24,813 nucleotides of DNA from a virus, in the IMG/VR virus record IMGVR_UViG_3300024221_000060, positions 1-24,813 of that record. The stretch is one strand, 5' to 3'. This document shows, in pieces, positions 1 to 8,491 of the stretch. The translations under genes and the position numbers were made by a program. The notes under the pieces were generated by a model. That model was given only the letters and a program-made list of their open reading frames with translations. It was not told where the DNA came from and did no database searches. Each line of letters starts with the position of its first letter. Positions within the stretch are counted from its first letter, which is position 1.

Positions 1-2
1 AC

Positions 3-272
3 TATGGCAACGTCTATTCAGGATGGGCCAATCTTGGCACGCGCGCGGCTGATATGCGCGAGCGCACGGGCAAGGAAAAGATCGAGGGTGGCGCACTGCT
101 GGACGTGGGCATGGCGACTATGCGCTGTCGCTCTGACAGCTTCACACGGGGCGTTACAGCGGCGGACAGGGTATCTATTCGCGGAACGACGTGGGCAATT
201 AAGAATGTCACGCAGGTTGATGCCAAAGACACTGTGATCGAGTTCCTGCTTGAGCGCGGGGTGGCGTCGTGA
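3..272 (+). CDS. Phage head-tail joining (head closure) protein, 5' end missing
   Basis: The reading frame is open from the first base, so the true start lies outside the window. About 89 residues are visible. The pattern of a short beta-rich protein with a GNVxxGW-like opening, a middle RCRSDSFTRGV strand, a DRVSIRGTTWAIKNV strand and a C-terminal VIEFLLERG fits the Phage_H_T_join / SPP1 gp16-like family, which closes the capsid connector and receives the tail. An internal ATG at 54 would give 72 residues but would remove the family's N-terminal part, so the longer partial frame is preferred. The gene ends in a GTGA overlap with the HK97 gp10-like gene, as expected for the head-to-tail connector order. 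Assignment is by recall of family features. Confidence 0.72.
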   Translation, partial: YGNVYSGWANLGTRAADMRERTGKEKIEGGALLDVGMATMRCRSDSFTRGVTAADRVSIRGTTWAIKNVTQVDAKDTVIEFLLERGVAS

Positions 273-667
273 GGGTGACGGGCGCAAAGAAGCTGGCCAA
301 GCAGTTTGACCGTATGCCTGAGGCTGTTGAGAAACAGATGGTTAAATCTATTCGCCGCAACACAGAGGCCGCAGCCCGCATGGCGCGCAGCCTTGTGCCT
401 GTTGCAAGCGGACAGTTGAAAGGGTGGATTCATACGAAATATGAAAAGCGCCCTGATGAATATATCGGTTCCGTTGAAGCTGCTCCGCCAACACAAGAGG
501 CGCAGATCAAAGCAAGAGCGGTTGAGTTTGGCCGAAAAAAAGGAGATCGCGGCACAACCGCAGCGCAGCCCTACATTCGACTTGCTCAAAGGCAGCAAGG
601 CCCAAAATTCAAAAAAAGCATGAAGGCTGCTATTCGTCGCGGCATCAAGGAGGCAACCAATGGCTGA
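269..667 (+). CDS. HK97 gp10-like tail component (neck/tail terminator region)
   Basis: The 132-residue protein starts at a GTG that overlaps the upstream TGA by four bases (GTGA), which decides the start. It has the features of the HK97-gp10_like family: a basic N-terminal helix (GAKKLAKQFDRMPEAVEKQ), a long helical stretch with many Ala and Arg, then PVASGQLKGWI, where the family typically has P-x-x-x-G-x-L. These proteins act at the head-tail interface of siphophages and gene transfer agents. Its position between the joining protein and the DUF3168 gene is canonical. The last bases contain the AAGGAGG ribosome binding site of the next gene. Confidence 0.82.
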   Translation: MRVTGAKKLAKQFDRMPEAVEKQMVKSIRRNTEAAARMARSLVPVASGQLKGWIHTKYEKRPDEYIGSVEAAPPTQEAQIKARAVEFGRKKGDRGTTAAQPYIRLAQRQQGPKFKKSMKAAIRRGIKEATNG

Positions 668-1079
668 TGGCTTTGTCCTAGCATTGCAGAAAGGCCTGCG
701 CGCCGCTCTGGTGGCCAACTCTGATGTGACCGACCTTGTGTCAACGCGCGTCTACGATGAGCCGCCACAGGACGTTGTGTTTCCATATCTGCGCTTTGGT
801 GAAATCACGCCAGTTGCCTTTGACACCGACACGCTAGAAGGCTCGTTGGTTTCTGTATCGCTTGAGGCTAACTCACGCAGCGCGTCTGGGCGCGTCGAGG
901 CGGCTCGGATTATTGAGGCAGTTAAGGCTGCGCTGCACCGTCAGGAAACGGCTGTCACGGTCACAGGCTTCACGCTGGTTGAATTGATATTCCAGACGTT
1001 TTCGGTTACAAGAGATGCTGAGGGTCGTGGCTACACGGCTGTTATCGCGCTTCAGGCTATGCTTGAAGAAATCGCCTAA
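660..1079 (+). CDS. Tail completion protein, DUF3168 family
   Basis: The 139-residue protein starts at an ATG seven bases after AAGGAGG and overlaps the gp10-like gene by 8 bases. The N-terminal helix (LQKGLRAALVANSDVTDLV), the following RVYDEPPQDVVFPYLRFGE and the late ARIIEAVKAALH helix are hallmarks of DUF3168. Members (lambda gpU/HK97 gp10-type completion proteins, and their GTA counterparts) cap the tail tube and contact the connector. The gene lies directly before the tail tube gene, as in most siphophages. Length is typical for the family. Confidence 0.82.
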   Translation: MADGFVLALQKGLRAALVANSDVTDLVSTRVYDEPPQDVVFPYLRFGEITPVAFDTDTLEGSLVSVSLEANSRSASGRVEAARIIEAVKAALHRQETAVTVTGFTLVELIFQTFSVTRDAEGRGYTAVIALQAMLEEIA

Positions 1080-1119
1080 ATACCGCGCTGTGGGCAAGCG
1101 CTCTTAAAGGAGGCCGATC

Positions 1120-1545
1120 ATGGCTAAACAACTTGGACGCGCCCTGCTGGTCAAAATCGGCGATGGCGAAGCATCGGAAGCATTTGCAAATCTTTGCGGT
1201 CTTAACTCTAAATCTCTGACGGTGAACAATTCGTCCATCGACGTGACTACGCCAGACTGCACGACGCCCGGGGGCGCTCTGTGGACTGAAACGCTGGCAG
1301 GTCTGAAAAATGTCTCTGTCTCCGGCGATGGTTTCTTTGAGGACAGCACCGCAGAAGCGCGCATGAACACAGTCGCAATGGCTGCGGACAACGCCTGCAA
1401 CTTTGAAATTGTTGTGCCTGACTTTGGTACATACGCTGGCGGGTTCCGCATCACGTCGCTTGAGTTCGGCGGCGAGACTGAAGGCGGTGTGACCTACAGC
1501 ATCAGCCTCGAAAGCAATGGCGTCGTCACGTTCACGGCTGCCTAA
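1120..1545 (+). CDS. Major tail tube protein, TP901-1 family
   Basis: The 141-residue, beta-rich protein is preceded by a very strong ribosome binding site (TTAAAGGAGG at 1104-1113), fitting the high copy number needed for a tube subunit. The N-terminal GRALLVKIGDG, the SSIDVTTPDCTTPGG segment, the KNVSVSGDGFF strand and the C-terminal VTYSISLESNGVVTFTAA match the TP901-1-type/GTA major tail protein family. The phrase VSGDGFF followed by a helix and an inner strand is common to this family. The 40-base gap before it is the largest in this part of the late operon and holds only the ribosome binding site. It is followed directly by the chaperone genes. Confidence 0.82.
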   Translation: MAKQLGRALLVKIGDGEASEAFANLCGLNSKSLTVNNSSIDVTTPDCTTPGGALWTETLAGLKNVSVSGDGFFEDSTAEARMNTVAMAADNACNFEIVVPDFGTYAGGFRITSLEFGGETEGGVTYSISLESNGVVTFTAA

Positions 1546-1919
1546 TGAGCATCACGGCTGAAGCGCCGCGTGGGGGTGTTGTCGAGTATATCGGCAGCAC
1601 CTCTTATACGTTTGTTCTGCGCAATCGTGAGATTGAGCGGTTTGAGGACAAGCACCGAGGCATCTTTGACTTGTGGGACGGGTTCTTTGGGCGCGGCAAA
1701 AAGCCGACATCTACTGAGGTTCGGGACATCGTGGCGCTTGGCTTGGTCGGCGCAGGCAATAAGGACCACGAGGCGGACAAGATTGTCTCTGAGTGCAATC
1801 CCGACGACCTGATGCGTCTTTATCAGGTGGCGCAGGCGATCGTGGGCGTGGCGTTTATGCCGGACGCGATGGATGACGCAAAAAAAAAGACCGAGGCGGA
1901 CCTAAGCCAGACCGATTGA
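1545..1919 (+). CDS. Tail assembly chaperone, GTA-type (upstream frame)
   Basis: The 124-residue protein starts one base within the TAA of the tail tube gene (TAATG). The beta-rich N-terminal half (RGGVVEYIGSTSYTFVLRNREIERFED) and the helical rest with VRDIVALGLVGAG and DDLMRLYQVAQAIVG resemble the gene-transfer-agent tail chaperone encoded between tube and tape measure. It probably coats the tape measure during tail assembly and is absent from the finished virion, as for lambda gpG. Near the 3' end a nine-adenine run (1880-1888) holds a canonical slippery heptamer, so part of translation is expected to pass into the next frame. Read without slippage it ends at TGA 1917-1919. Confidence 0.75.
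   Translation: MSITAEAPRGGVVEYIGSTSYTFVLRNREIERFEDKHRGIFDLWDGFFGRGKKPTSTEVRDIVALGLVGAGNKDHEADKIVSECNPDDLMRLYQVAQAIVGVAFMPDAMDDAKKKTEADLSQTD
1880..1889 (+). promoter_or_regulatory. Probable -1 programmed ribosomal frameshift site
   Basis: Nine adenines are followed by G. In the upstream gene's frame the codons are GCA AAA AAA AAG, so bases 1883-1889 read A AAA AAG, the efficient heptamer also used in E. coli dnaX. The -1 frame has a TGA at 1874-1876 and is then open to 2110, so slippage must happen inside 1877-1919, which is where this site lies. A shift here would give a 188-residue fusion (115 codons plus 73) beside the 124-residue unshifted product. I see no clear downstream stem or strong upstream Shine-Dalgarno-like stimulator. 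Confidence 0.72.
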
Positions 1920-2110
1920 ATGTTCGCGGCCTGATTGCCAACGGAATTGTGATCGGGTTACGTCCTGAGGAAATCCGTGATATGCTGCCGAAAGACACAT
2001 GGCTTGTTTTCCAAGGCTGGACCGACGCGCACAGCCCTAAAAAAGCTGGTTCGGAGGCCATGAGTTCAGAGCAATACCGCGAACTTGTGAGGCAAGTAGA
2101 TGGCAATTAG
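1916..2110 (+). CDS. Tail assembly chaperone, downstream frame (lambda gpT-like extension)
   Basis: This frame encodes 64 residues from a TTG that overlaps the upstream TGA, but it is open back to 1877 and is more likely made as a -1 frameshift extension of the gene before it. The small helical protein with RPEEIRDMLPKDTWLVFQGW looks like the second chaperone frame (lambda T, RcGTA gp10.1-like) found before tape measure genes. In lambda the T part of the fusion binds the tail tube subunit. The lack of an ATG, the weak start and the slippery heptamer upstream all favour fusion over free initiation. It overlaps the tape measure start by 11 bases. Confidence 0.65.
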   Translation: MNVRGLIANGIVIGLRPEEIRDMLPKDTWLVFQGWTDAHSPKKAGSEAMSSEQYRELVRQVDGN

Positions 2111-4037
2111 TGCAGAGCAGCTGAACATCATTCTTTCCGCCAAGGACAAAGAGTTCGCACGGGCAATGGAACGTAACCAGCGCCGGGTTGAGCGTTTCTC
2201 CAAGCAGTCTAACAAAAGTCTGGGCAAGACATCGAAGGCGTTTGGCGCGCTGTCAAAGTCTGTGGCTGCTTTTCTGCCTGCTTTATCTGCGGGCGCTCTT
2301 GTCGCAAGCGTTAAAAGCGTAACCTCACAGCTCGACGAGATTGGCAAGACTGCCGACAGAATTGGCATCACGACTGACGCCTTGCAGCTTTTGCGTGTTA
2401 CCGCTGAAAGCGCAGGCGTCGCTCAAGGCTCTCTAGACAACAGCATTGAGAAATTAGGCAAGGGCTTGGCTGAGGCCACTCAAGGCATCGGCACGGCAAA
2501 GGACGCCTTGGAAGTTCTTGGCTTGAACGCGCGCGACCTAATCAACCTTGGCTTGGATGGCGCAATGGGCGCTATCGCTGAGGAAATAAACAAGCTGCCG
2601 ACTCCTATGGAAAAGACGGCGATTGCAACGCAGCTATTTGGCCGCAGTGGCGCGCCGATGTTGAACCTTCTGCGTGAAGGCGCTGATGGCATGGCGCGGA
2701 TGCAAGCGGAAGCCCGCCAACTTGGTGTTGTGATTGACGAGGACTTGATTAGAGGCGCTGAGGATGCTCAGACGCAGCTTGACCTTATGTCGCGTGTTAT
2801 CAATGCGGAATTGTCATCTGCGCTTATCAATCTTGCGCCATTGCTTGTCAGCAGCGCGCAGGGTCTAGCGTCTCTAGCCTCTGCCGCAAACAAAATCATC
2901 AATTATGACATCCCTGAGTTTGTATCGACTGAAGCCGCTGACCAGTTGAGAGAATTGGCGGGCGAGTATGAAGGGCTAGAAAAAGAGCTATACGCGTTCA
3001 ACGTCGCTCAAATGCGGCACTCATCCAATTTGCAAAACATGGGAGAGGACTCTGACGCGGCAGCCAAGTCAGCAAATGATTTGGCAACGGCAGAGGCAAA
3101 CCTGCGAGCTGTTATTTCGCAAAGGGCATCTGGTCAGGCTGTTGTCGAAGGTCTTTCTGGATTGCAGGCGGAAACAGAGGAAATGCGCGAGCAGGCAAGG
3201 TTGCGTGCAATGTCTGCCGAAGATCGCGAAAGAATTCGCATCAGCAAATTGAAAGAGGCGCGTGAGACGCAGCTTATCAATGACCTCTACGCTAGCGGCG
3301 TTGAGATTACTGATGAGATGATGGACAACATTTTTGAGACTGTTGACGCTTATGGCGAAGCCGCTATTGCAGCCAGCAAAATCTTGAATCCCGTAGCGGC
3401 AGCGGCTTCTGGCACTCGCAAGATTGCAGATGAGGCCGAAAGCGCACGCGACGCCTATGTTCGGATGCTGAACGAAATGATTGCAGCTTCACCGGCTCTA
3501 CAGCAGCTTGGCTTTGATGCTGACAACCTTGAAAGCACGATGGCCATGGTTGAGAGCCGCATGGAGGACGCGTTCATGGGTATGATTGACGGCACGATGA
3601 GCGCTAAAGACGCGTTCAAGTCTATGGCAGCCGACATCATTAAAGAACTGTTTCGAGTGCTTGTGGTTCAAAGGCTTGTCGGTTCGTTTGGGGCAGGCGG
3701 TGGGGGCATCTTGGGCGCGGCCTTCGGTGCTTTCGGAGCGGCTGCGCACGGCGGGACGGTGCAATCTGGATCTCCTACGGTTGTTGGCGAGCATGGCCGC
3801 GAACTGTTTGTACCGCAGCAAAATGGCCGCATTATGACTACTGCGCAGACAAAGCAAATGCAGGGCGGCGGCGGCTCAGGTGTGACCGTTGTGCAAAACA
3901 TCAACGTCAGCACAGGCGTGCAGCAAACCGTCCGCACCGAGATTAAGCAACTCATGCCGCAGATCGCAGAGAGCGCGAAGTCTGCTGTTGCCGATGCCAA
4001 GCTGCGTGGCGGCTCTTACGGAAGGTCTTTTGCATAA
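2100..4037 (+). CDS. Tail tape measure protein
   Basis: The 645-residue, Ala-rich, mostly helical protein is the largest between the chaperones and the tail-tip genes. The N-terminal coiled region (KDKEFARAMERNQRRVERFSKQ) is followed by a hydrophobic stretch near residues 57-72. Then come TADRIGITTDALQLLRVTAE and the PTPMEKTAIATQLFGRSGAPML block typical of tape measures. The C-terminal part has a Gly/Ala-rich segment and HGGTVQSGSPTVVGEHGRELF, the characteristic end of lambda gpH-type proteins. It sets tail length; at roughly 0.15 nm per residue the tail would be near 100 nm (inference). It starts inside the second chaperone frame and ends one base into the next gene (TAATG). Confidence 0.9.
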   Translation: MAISAEQLNIILSAKDKEFARAMERNQRRVERFSKQSNKSLGKTSKAFGALSKSVAAFLPALSAGALVASVKSVTSQLDEIGKTADRIGITTDALQLLRVTAESAGVAQGSLDNSIEKLGKGLAEATQGIGTAKDALEVLGLNARDLINLGLDGAMGAIAEEINKLPTPMEKTAIATQLFGRSGAPMLNLLREGADGMARMQAEARQLGVVIDEDLIRGAEDAQTQLDLMSRVINAELSSALINLAPLLVSSAQGLASLASAANKIINYDIPEFVSTEAADQLRELAGEYEGLEKELYAFNVAQMRHSSNLQNMGEDSDAAAKSANDLATAEANLRAVISQRASGQAVVEGLSGLQAETEEMREQARLRAMSAEDRERIRISKLKEARETQLINDLYASGVEITDEMMDNIFETVDAYGEAAIAASKILNPVAAAASGTRKIADEAESARDAYVRMLNEMIAASPALQQLGFDADNLESTMAMVESRMEDAFMGMIDGTMSAKDAFKSMAADIIKELFRVLVVQRLVGSFGAGGGGILGAAFGAFGAAAHGGTVQSGSPTVVGEHGRELFVPQQNGRIMTTAQTKQMQGGGGSGVTVVQNINVSTGVQQTVRTEIKQLMPQIAESAKSAVADAKLRGGSYGRSFA

Positions 4038-4654
4038 TGGCTATTCAATATCCTTTGACACTTCCAACGCACGTCACGCCTCGCACGGTTGAATTGACCG
4101 CGGTAAACGCTGTCGCCTACAGCATGTCCCCGTTTACGTTCTCGGGTCAGGCTCACGCCTACGCTGGGCAGATGTGGCAGGTCGATGTAACTCTGCCGCA
4201 AATGCGTCGTGAGGACGCAAACATCTGGATCGCGTGGCTTGTGAGCCTCAAGGGGCAGACGGGGCGCTTCTTGATTGGCGACCCGACATGCACAGCACCG
4301 CAGGGTTCGGCAAATACATCTCTTGGCACTCCCGTCATCACAGATCAAACGGGCGAAACTATTGACGTGACGGGCGCTGCGACAAGTCAAACAAACTGGC
4401 TTGTTGCTGGCGACTACATCCAGATCGGCGCAGCATCAACGGCAACGCTGCATCAGGTTTTGCAAAACGCCAGCACGGATGCGTCGGGCAACGTGACGCT
4501 TGAGGTGTGGCCCGGCGTTCGTGGAACAAGATCCGGTAGCATCACTGTTAACAATCCGGTTGGAAACTTCCGCCTTGCCTCAAACCAGCAATCTTGGAAC
4601 GTCAGCGAGGCGTCAACCTACGGCATCACGTTTGGCGCTATGGAGGCAATATGA
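4037..4654 (+). CDS. Putative distal tail (Dit-like) minor tail protein
   Basis: The 205-residue protein has a beta-rich N-terminal half containing MWQVDVTLPQMRREDANIWIAW and SLKGQTGRFLIGDP. This pattern is shared by distal tail proteins that follow the tape measure gene and form the ring joining tube and tip. The C-terminal half (about residues 95-205) with TLEVWPGVRGTRSGSITVNNP also looks beta-rich. The start shares one base with the tape measure stop, and the stop overlaps the next ATG (ATGA). The role is inferred mainly from gene order (GTA gp12 position) and the general pattern; it could also be described as a plain minor tail protein. Confidence 0.55.
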   Translation: MAIQYPLTLPTHVTPRTVELTAVNAVAYSMSPFTFSGQAHAYAGQMWQVDVTLPQMRREDANIWIAWLVSLKGQTGRFLIGDPTCTAPQGSANTSLGTPVITDQTGETIDVTGAATSQTNWLVAGDYIQIGAASTATLHQVLQNASTDASGNVTLEVWPGVRGTRSGSITVNNPVGNFRLASNQQSWNVSEASTYGITFGAMEAI

Positions 4655-5202
4655 GCCGCACAGTTCCGTCATCGCTTATCACGGCATGGTCTGGCGAGAC
4701 TGCGCACCCATACTTCGCTGTTGAGTTTATGCTGGACAGCGCGCCGCTTCGCTTTTGGAGCGGATACGGGGATCGTGACATTGGCGGGGAGACATATATC
4801 GGCGCAGGTGAACTGATTTCTATCAGCGGCCTTGAGGAAGTGAACGACCTGTCGGCCAAAGCGCTGACGATCAGCCTCAGCGGCATTTCTGGCGCGGTCA
4901 TCAGCATGGCGCTGCAAGAGCCTTACCAGCGGCGCAAGTGCCGGGTCTATTTCGGTGACGCCTCTGTCTCGGATGTGGTTGAGGTATTCACGGGCAGCCT
5001 TAACAAGATGACGATTGAGGACAGCGCGGAAACTGGCACGGTCACTGTCTTGGTGGATAGCAAGCTAGTCGAGGCTGATCGGTCATCGGCGCGCCGCTAT
5101 ACCAGCGAGAACCAAAAGGCGCGGTATTCGGGCGATACATTTTTCGACTATGTTGCGCTTATTCAAGATGCGGAGATATTATGGGGCCGCAAAAGCAGCT
5201 AA
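4651..5202 (+). CDS. Tail hub / baseplate protein (DUF2163/BR0599-like position)
   Basis: Start chosen at ATG 4651, which forms an ATGA overlap with the upstream stop and has GGAGG at 4642-4646; an in-frame upstream ATG at 4594 lies deep in the previous gene and is unlikely. The 183-residue protein begins with SSLITAWSGETAHPYFAVEF and continues with LRFWSGYGDRDIGGETYIGAGELISI, typical of the hub subunits following Dit in lambda-like and GTA-like tails. A later segment (RRYTSENQKARYSGDTFFDYV) matches the end of such proteins, where a Q..RYPGD..F motif is common. Probably part of the hub to which the J-like tip binds. Confidence 0.6.
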   Translation: MSRTVPSSLITAWSGETAHPYFAVEFMLDSAPLRFWSGYGDRDIGGETYIGAGELISISGLEEVNDLSAKALTISLSGISGAVISMALQEPYQRRKCRVYFGDASVSDVVEVFTGSLNKMTIEDSAETGTVTVLVDSKLVEADRSSARRYTSENQKARYSGDTFFDYVALIQDAEILWGRKSS

Positions 5203-5600
5203 ACGCCTATCTGCGGGCCGTCAGAGATGTTCCTTTCAAGTGGGGGCACCATGACTGCCTGACGTTCACTAACGGCGCGTGGCGGGCCATGTATGGGCGC
5301 GGGTGGGCCGATGATTGGCTTGGCCGCTACATGATCCAGACAGCCTACGGTGAGCGCCCTATGCGCAAGGATCAGCTTCGCAGTGAGTTTGGTTTCTTTT
5401 CGTTTGAGGAGGGCGTGGATCAGAAGCTAACGCGGGCGGGTCGGGTTCCGCCAAGGGGCGCGCTTGTTGTGACGGAAAAGGCGGAGAAATGGGGGATTGG
5501 CTTCGGCATGGGTATATGCGTTGGAATTAAGGCGGCGTTTCTTTCGCGGCAAGGTGTGATATACATGCCTGTGACTGATATTGCGAAGGCGTGGGTCTGA
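5181..5600 (+). CDS. DUF6950 / NlpC-P60-like tail protein
   Basis: The 139-residue protein starts at ATG 5181, five bases after GGAG, and overlaps the hub gene by 22 bases. The N-terminal WGHHDCLTFTNG (Cys26, preceded by His-His-Asp) is the usual W/G-x-x-D-C nucleophile motif of NlpC/P60-like phage tail proteins, lambda gpK-type or GTA gp14-type. The later PPRGALVVT and GMGICVGIKAAFLSRQGVIYMP match the rest of the DUF6950 pattern. I do not see a convincing catalytic His after the Cys, so hydrolase activity is uncertain and the protein may be structural. It sits between hub and J-like genes, as this family does. Confidence 0.68.
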   Translation: MGPQKQLNAYLRAVRDVPFKWGHHDCLTFTNGAWRAMYGRGWADDWLGRYMIQTAYGERPMRKDQLRSEFGFFSFEEGVDQKLTRAGRVPPRGALVVTEKAEKWGIGFGMGICVGIKAAFLSRQGVIYMPVTDIAKAWV

Positions 5601-8491
5601 TGAAAGTTCCTTACAATGTAATGCGCCATGCTGATTGGGATCGGTCCCCGCGTGATCCGGCTACTATCGGTACAGCCATTGTTACAGGTCTTGGCGGGTC
5701 CACGGCTCTTGCCGCAACAACTGTTGCATTTGGCGCTACCGTTGCAGGAATCGTCGGCTATTTAGCAATTACAGTTGTCACATCTTGGGCATTGCAGGCT
5801 TTAGCCCCCAAGCCCGACTTCGGCGCGCTTGACTCCAACGGCATCTTGGTCAACCGCAAGGACGCGGTATCGCCTCACCAGTTTATCTACGGACAGGCCC
5901 GCGTCGGCGGAACGGTGACGTACTATGAGAGCACGGGCAACAATAATGAGTTCCTGCATCAGATCATCGCCATTGCGGGGCATGAGGTCGAGGAAATCGG
6001 CGACATCTACATCAACGATGAAGTTGTGACGTGGAACGCCAGCACAGGCTTGGTGGATGGCAAGTGGAAAGACAAAATCCGCATCCGCAAGCATTTAGGC
6101 GATCAGACGACACCGGACGCAGACCTGCTGGCTGAGAGCGAGCAAGTGACAGGCGCGTTTGTCGGCAACGGCATCGCCTATCTCTACGTTCGCTATGAGT
6201 ACGATCAGGACGTGTTCGCCAATGGCCTGCCTCTTGTGACAGCGGTTGTGAAGGGCAAGAAGGTTTACGATCCTCGCAGCGACACGACGGCATGGAGCGC
6301 AAACGCGGCTCTGTGCGTGCGTGACTACATCACCAGCGGTTACGGCCTACAAGACAGCGATGTGGACAACACAGCGTTCTCTGTGGCGGCTAACGTGTGC
6401 GATGAGAACATCACGCTGTCAGGCGGCGGGACTGAAAAACGCTACATGATGAACGGCGTCATAACGGCGGGTGAAAGCCATTCAACCATCTTGGGACGCA
6501 TGATGACATCCTGCGCCGGGACTTTGTTTTGGGGCGCTGGCAAATGGAAGTTGATCGCGGCTGACTATGTGGCTCCGACCAAGGTTCTCACGCTGGACGA
6601 CCTGCGCAGCAACATCTCGCTAGATACACGAGCCAATCTGCGGGACCAGTTCAACGCGGTGCAAGGCACGTTCAACGACGCGGCGTCTCGCTGGATTACG
6701 GTTGATTATCCACCTTTCACGTCTTCAGTGTTTGAGACTGAGGATGGCGGAGAGCAAACCAATCTGGACATGCAGCTACCGCTGACCACAAGCGGTGCCA
6801 CAGCGCAACGCATTGCCAAGCTGACCCTGTTCCGCGCACGCGAGCAAATGACATTCACTGCGGACTTTGGGCTAAACGCGCTTGATGTTGAGGTTGGCGA
6901 AATCATCGCGCTGACGATTGACCGATACGGATGGGACGAAAAAGAGTTTGAGGTGGCCGCCTGGAAGTTCGGCCCTAACGGTGAGGCGGGCGATCTGCGC
7001 GTGACGTTGACGCTGCGCGAGACATCCGAGGCGGCTTTTGATTGGAACGCTGAAGAATCGGCGATAATCAGCAACAACACCTCGTTGCCGTCGCCGTTGG
7101 TCGCGCCTGCCGCAGGCATTTCGCTTAGCACTGAGTTGCGCGTTGCCAACCAGCAAGTAGTGGGTGCGCTGATTATTGATGTGGTGGCAGATAGCCCGTT
7201 TGTTGACAGGTTTGAGGTGGAGTTCAAACGGGCTGACGAAACAGAGTTCATTAATCTTGGTCAATCGGGCAGTGGTCGCTTTGAAGCGATTGGCGTGTCT
7301 GACGGGCTGTTTGATGTCCGCGCAAGGGCGATCAACGTCTTTGGCGTCAGAGGCCCGTTCAATACCATTACAAACTTCTATGCGACCCTGTTTGAGCAGG
7401 TGCCAGAGGATGTGACAAACTTCTCTGCCAATGTCGTGGGCAACACTTTGCACCTAAGCTGGACGCCTGTTAGCGACCTTGATCTATCTCATTACAAGCT
7501 GCGGTATTCGTCGCTCACAAGCGGGGCTAAATATCAAAAGTCTGTTGATCTTGTCCAGCGCATTTCAAGACCTGCCAACACGGCAACGGTCCCCGCCCAA
7601 ACAGGAACATACTTCATCAAGGCCGTAGACAAGCTGGATATATCAAGTTCAAATGCCGCAAGCATTGTCATTGATACGAATGTTGCAGACATAGACTCTC
7701 TGAATGTGGTTGAGACGCAAGACGAACATCCAAATTTCTTGGGGGTAAGGGATGGCGTTTCTGTCGTAAACGATGATGCGTCCAACTTCATTACGCTGGA
7801 TACATCGCTTTTGTTCGACGAAGCATCTGGCGACTTTGACGATGCGTTGGGCTTGTTTGACGGTGGCTTTGGCACGGTGTCTGCATCAGGGACATATCAG
7901 TTTGACGAATACATTGACCTTGGTGAAGAGTATGTTAGCCGCGTCACGACTTCCATGTTGCTGGACTTCTTGGATTACATAAATGATTTCGACTCTGCTC
8001 TGGGATTGTTTGATGCGCGCGCAGGAGACTTCGACGGTGATCCAAGTCAGTTTGACACGACATCCGTAAGGACACAGGTATCAACCACCAATGACGACCC
8101 TGCTGGCTCGCCTGTTTGGTCTGATTGGCGTGACTTTATCGTGGGTGACATCAGCGCCCGCGCATTGCGTTTCAGGGCTGTCTTGGAAAGCACAAGCGGC
8201 GGCAACGCGCCCGCCGTTCGTGAGTTAAGCGTTGAAGTGGACATGCCTGACCGTTTAGAGGCTCAAGACGATCTGACCTACACTGAGTCCCTCGCTGTCA
8301 CGTTTCCAGCAGCGTTTAAGGCTGTGCCCGCGCTTGGAATAGCTGCAACCTTGGCAGATGGTGACAGATATGTTATTTCTGGAAAAAGCCGTAGCGGTTT
8401 CACAATTACCACATTTACGGGTGCATCTGTAAGCACAAACCCGACCACGATTGACTATGTGGCGAAAGGATATGGCAAGGAATTGACATGA
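5600..8491 (+). CDS. J-like tail tip / host specificity protein
   Basis: Start chosen at ATG 5600, sharing one base with the preceding TGA (TGATG); a GTG at 5591 would add three residues. The 963-residue protein has a hydrophobic Gly/Ala N-terminal segment (about residues 20-65). It is followed by the conserved NGILVNRKDAVSPHQFIYG and HEVEEIGDIYINDEVV blocks of lambda gpJ-type tip proteins. A fibronectin type III-like domain occupies about residues 600-693. Two Asp/Phe-rich segments carrying FDxALGLFD occur near 740-757 and 797-819. A C-terminal beta-rich part ends near VTFPAAFKAVPALGIAATLADG. It should form the central tip and contact the host receptor. It ends in ATGA with the fibre gene. 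Confidence 0.85.
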   Translation: MKVPYNVMRHADWDRSPRDPATIGTAIVTGLGGSTALAATTVAFGATVAGIVGYLAITVVTSWALQALAPKPDFGALDSNGILVNRKDAVSPHQFIYGQARVGGTVTYYESTGNNNEFLHQIIAIAGHEVEEIGDIYINDEVVTWNASTGLVDGKWKDKIRIRKHLGDQTTPDADLLAESEQVTGAFVGNGIAYLYVRYEYDQDVFANGLPLVTAVVKGKKVYDPRSDTTAWSANAALCVRDYITSGYGLQDSDVDNTAFSVAANVCDENITLSGGGTEKRYMMNGVITAGESHSTILGRMMTSCAGTLFWGAGKWKLIAADYVAPTKVLTLDDLRSNISLDTRANLRDQFNAVQGTFNDAASRWITVDYPPFTSSVFETEDGGEQTNLDMQLPLTTSGATAQRIAKLTLFRAREQMTFTADFGLNALDVEVGEIIALTIDRYGWDEKEFEVAAWKFGPNGEAGDLRVTLTLRETSEAAFDWNAEESAIISNNTSLPSPLVAPAAGISLSTELRVANQQVVGALIIDVVADSPFVDRFEVEFKRADETEFINLGQSGSGRFEAIGVSDGLFDVRARAINVFGVRGPFNTITNFYATLFEQVPEDVTNFSANVVGNTLHLSWTPVSDLDLSHYKLRYSSLTSGAKYQKSVDLVQRISRPANTATVPAQTGTYFIKAVDKLDISSSNAASIVIDTNVADIDSLNVVETQDEHPNFLGVRDGVSVVNDDASNFITLDTSLLFDEASGDFDDALGLFDGGFGTVSASGTYQFDEYIDLGEEYVSRVTTSMLLDFLDYINDFDSALGLFDARAGDFDGDPSQFDTTSVRTQVSTTNDDPAGSPVWSDWRDFIVGDISARALRFRAVLESTSGGNAPAVRELSVEVDMPDRLEAQDDLTYTESLAVTFPAAFKAVPALGIAATLADGDRYVISGKSRSGFTITTFTGASVSTNPTTIDYVAKGYGKELT

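Noticed and set aside
14-718. Long minus-strand frame of 234 codons opposite the connector genes
   Set aside because: It is antisense to three overlapping genes with clear phage family signatures and has no supporting start context.
6706-6714. TTATCCACC, 8 of 9 bases of a DnaA box
   Set aside because: A single near-match inside the tail tip gene with no others nearby; expected by chance.
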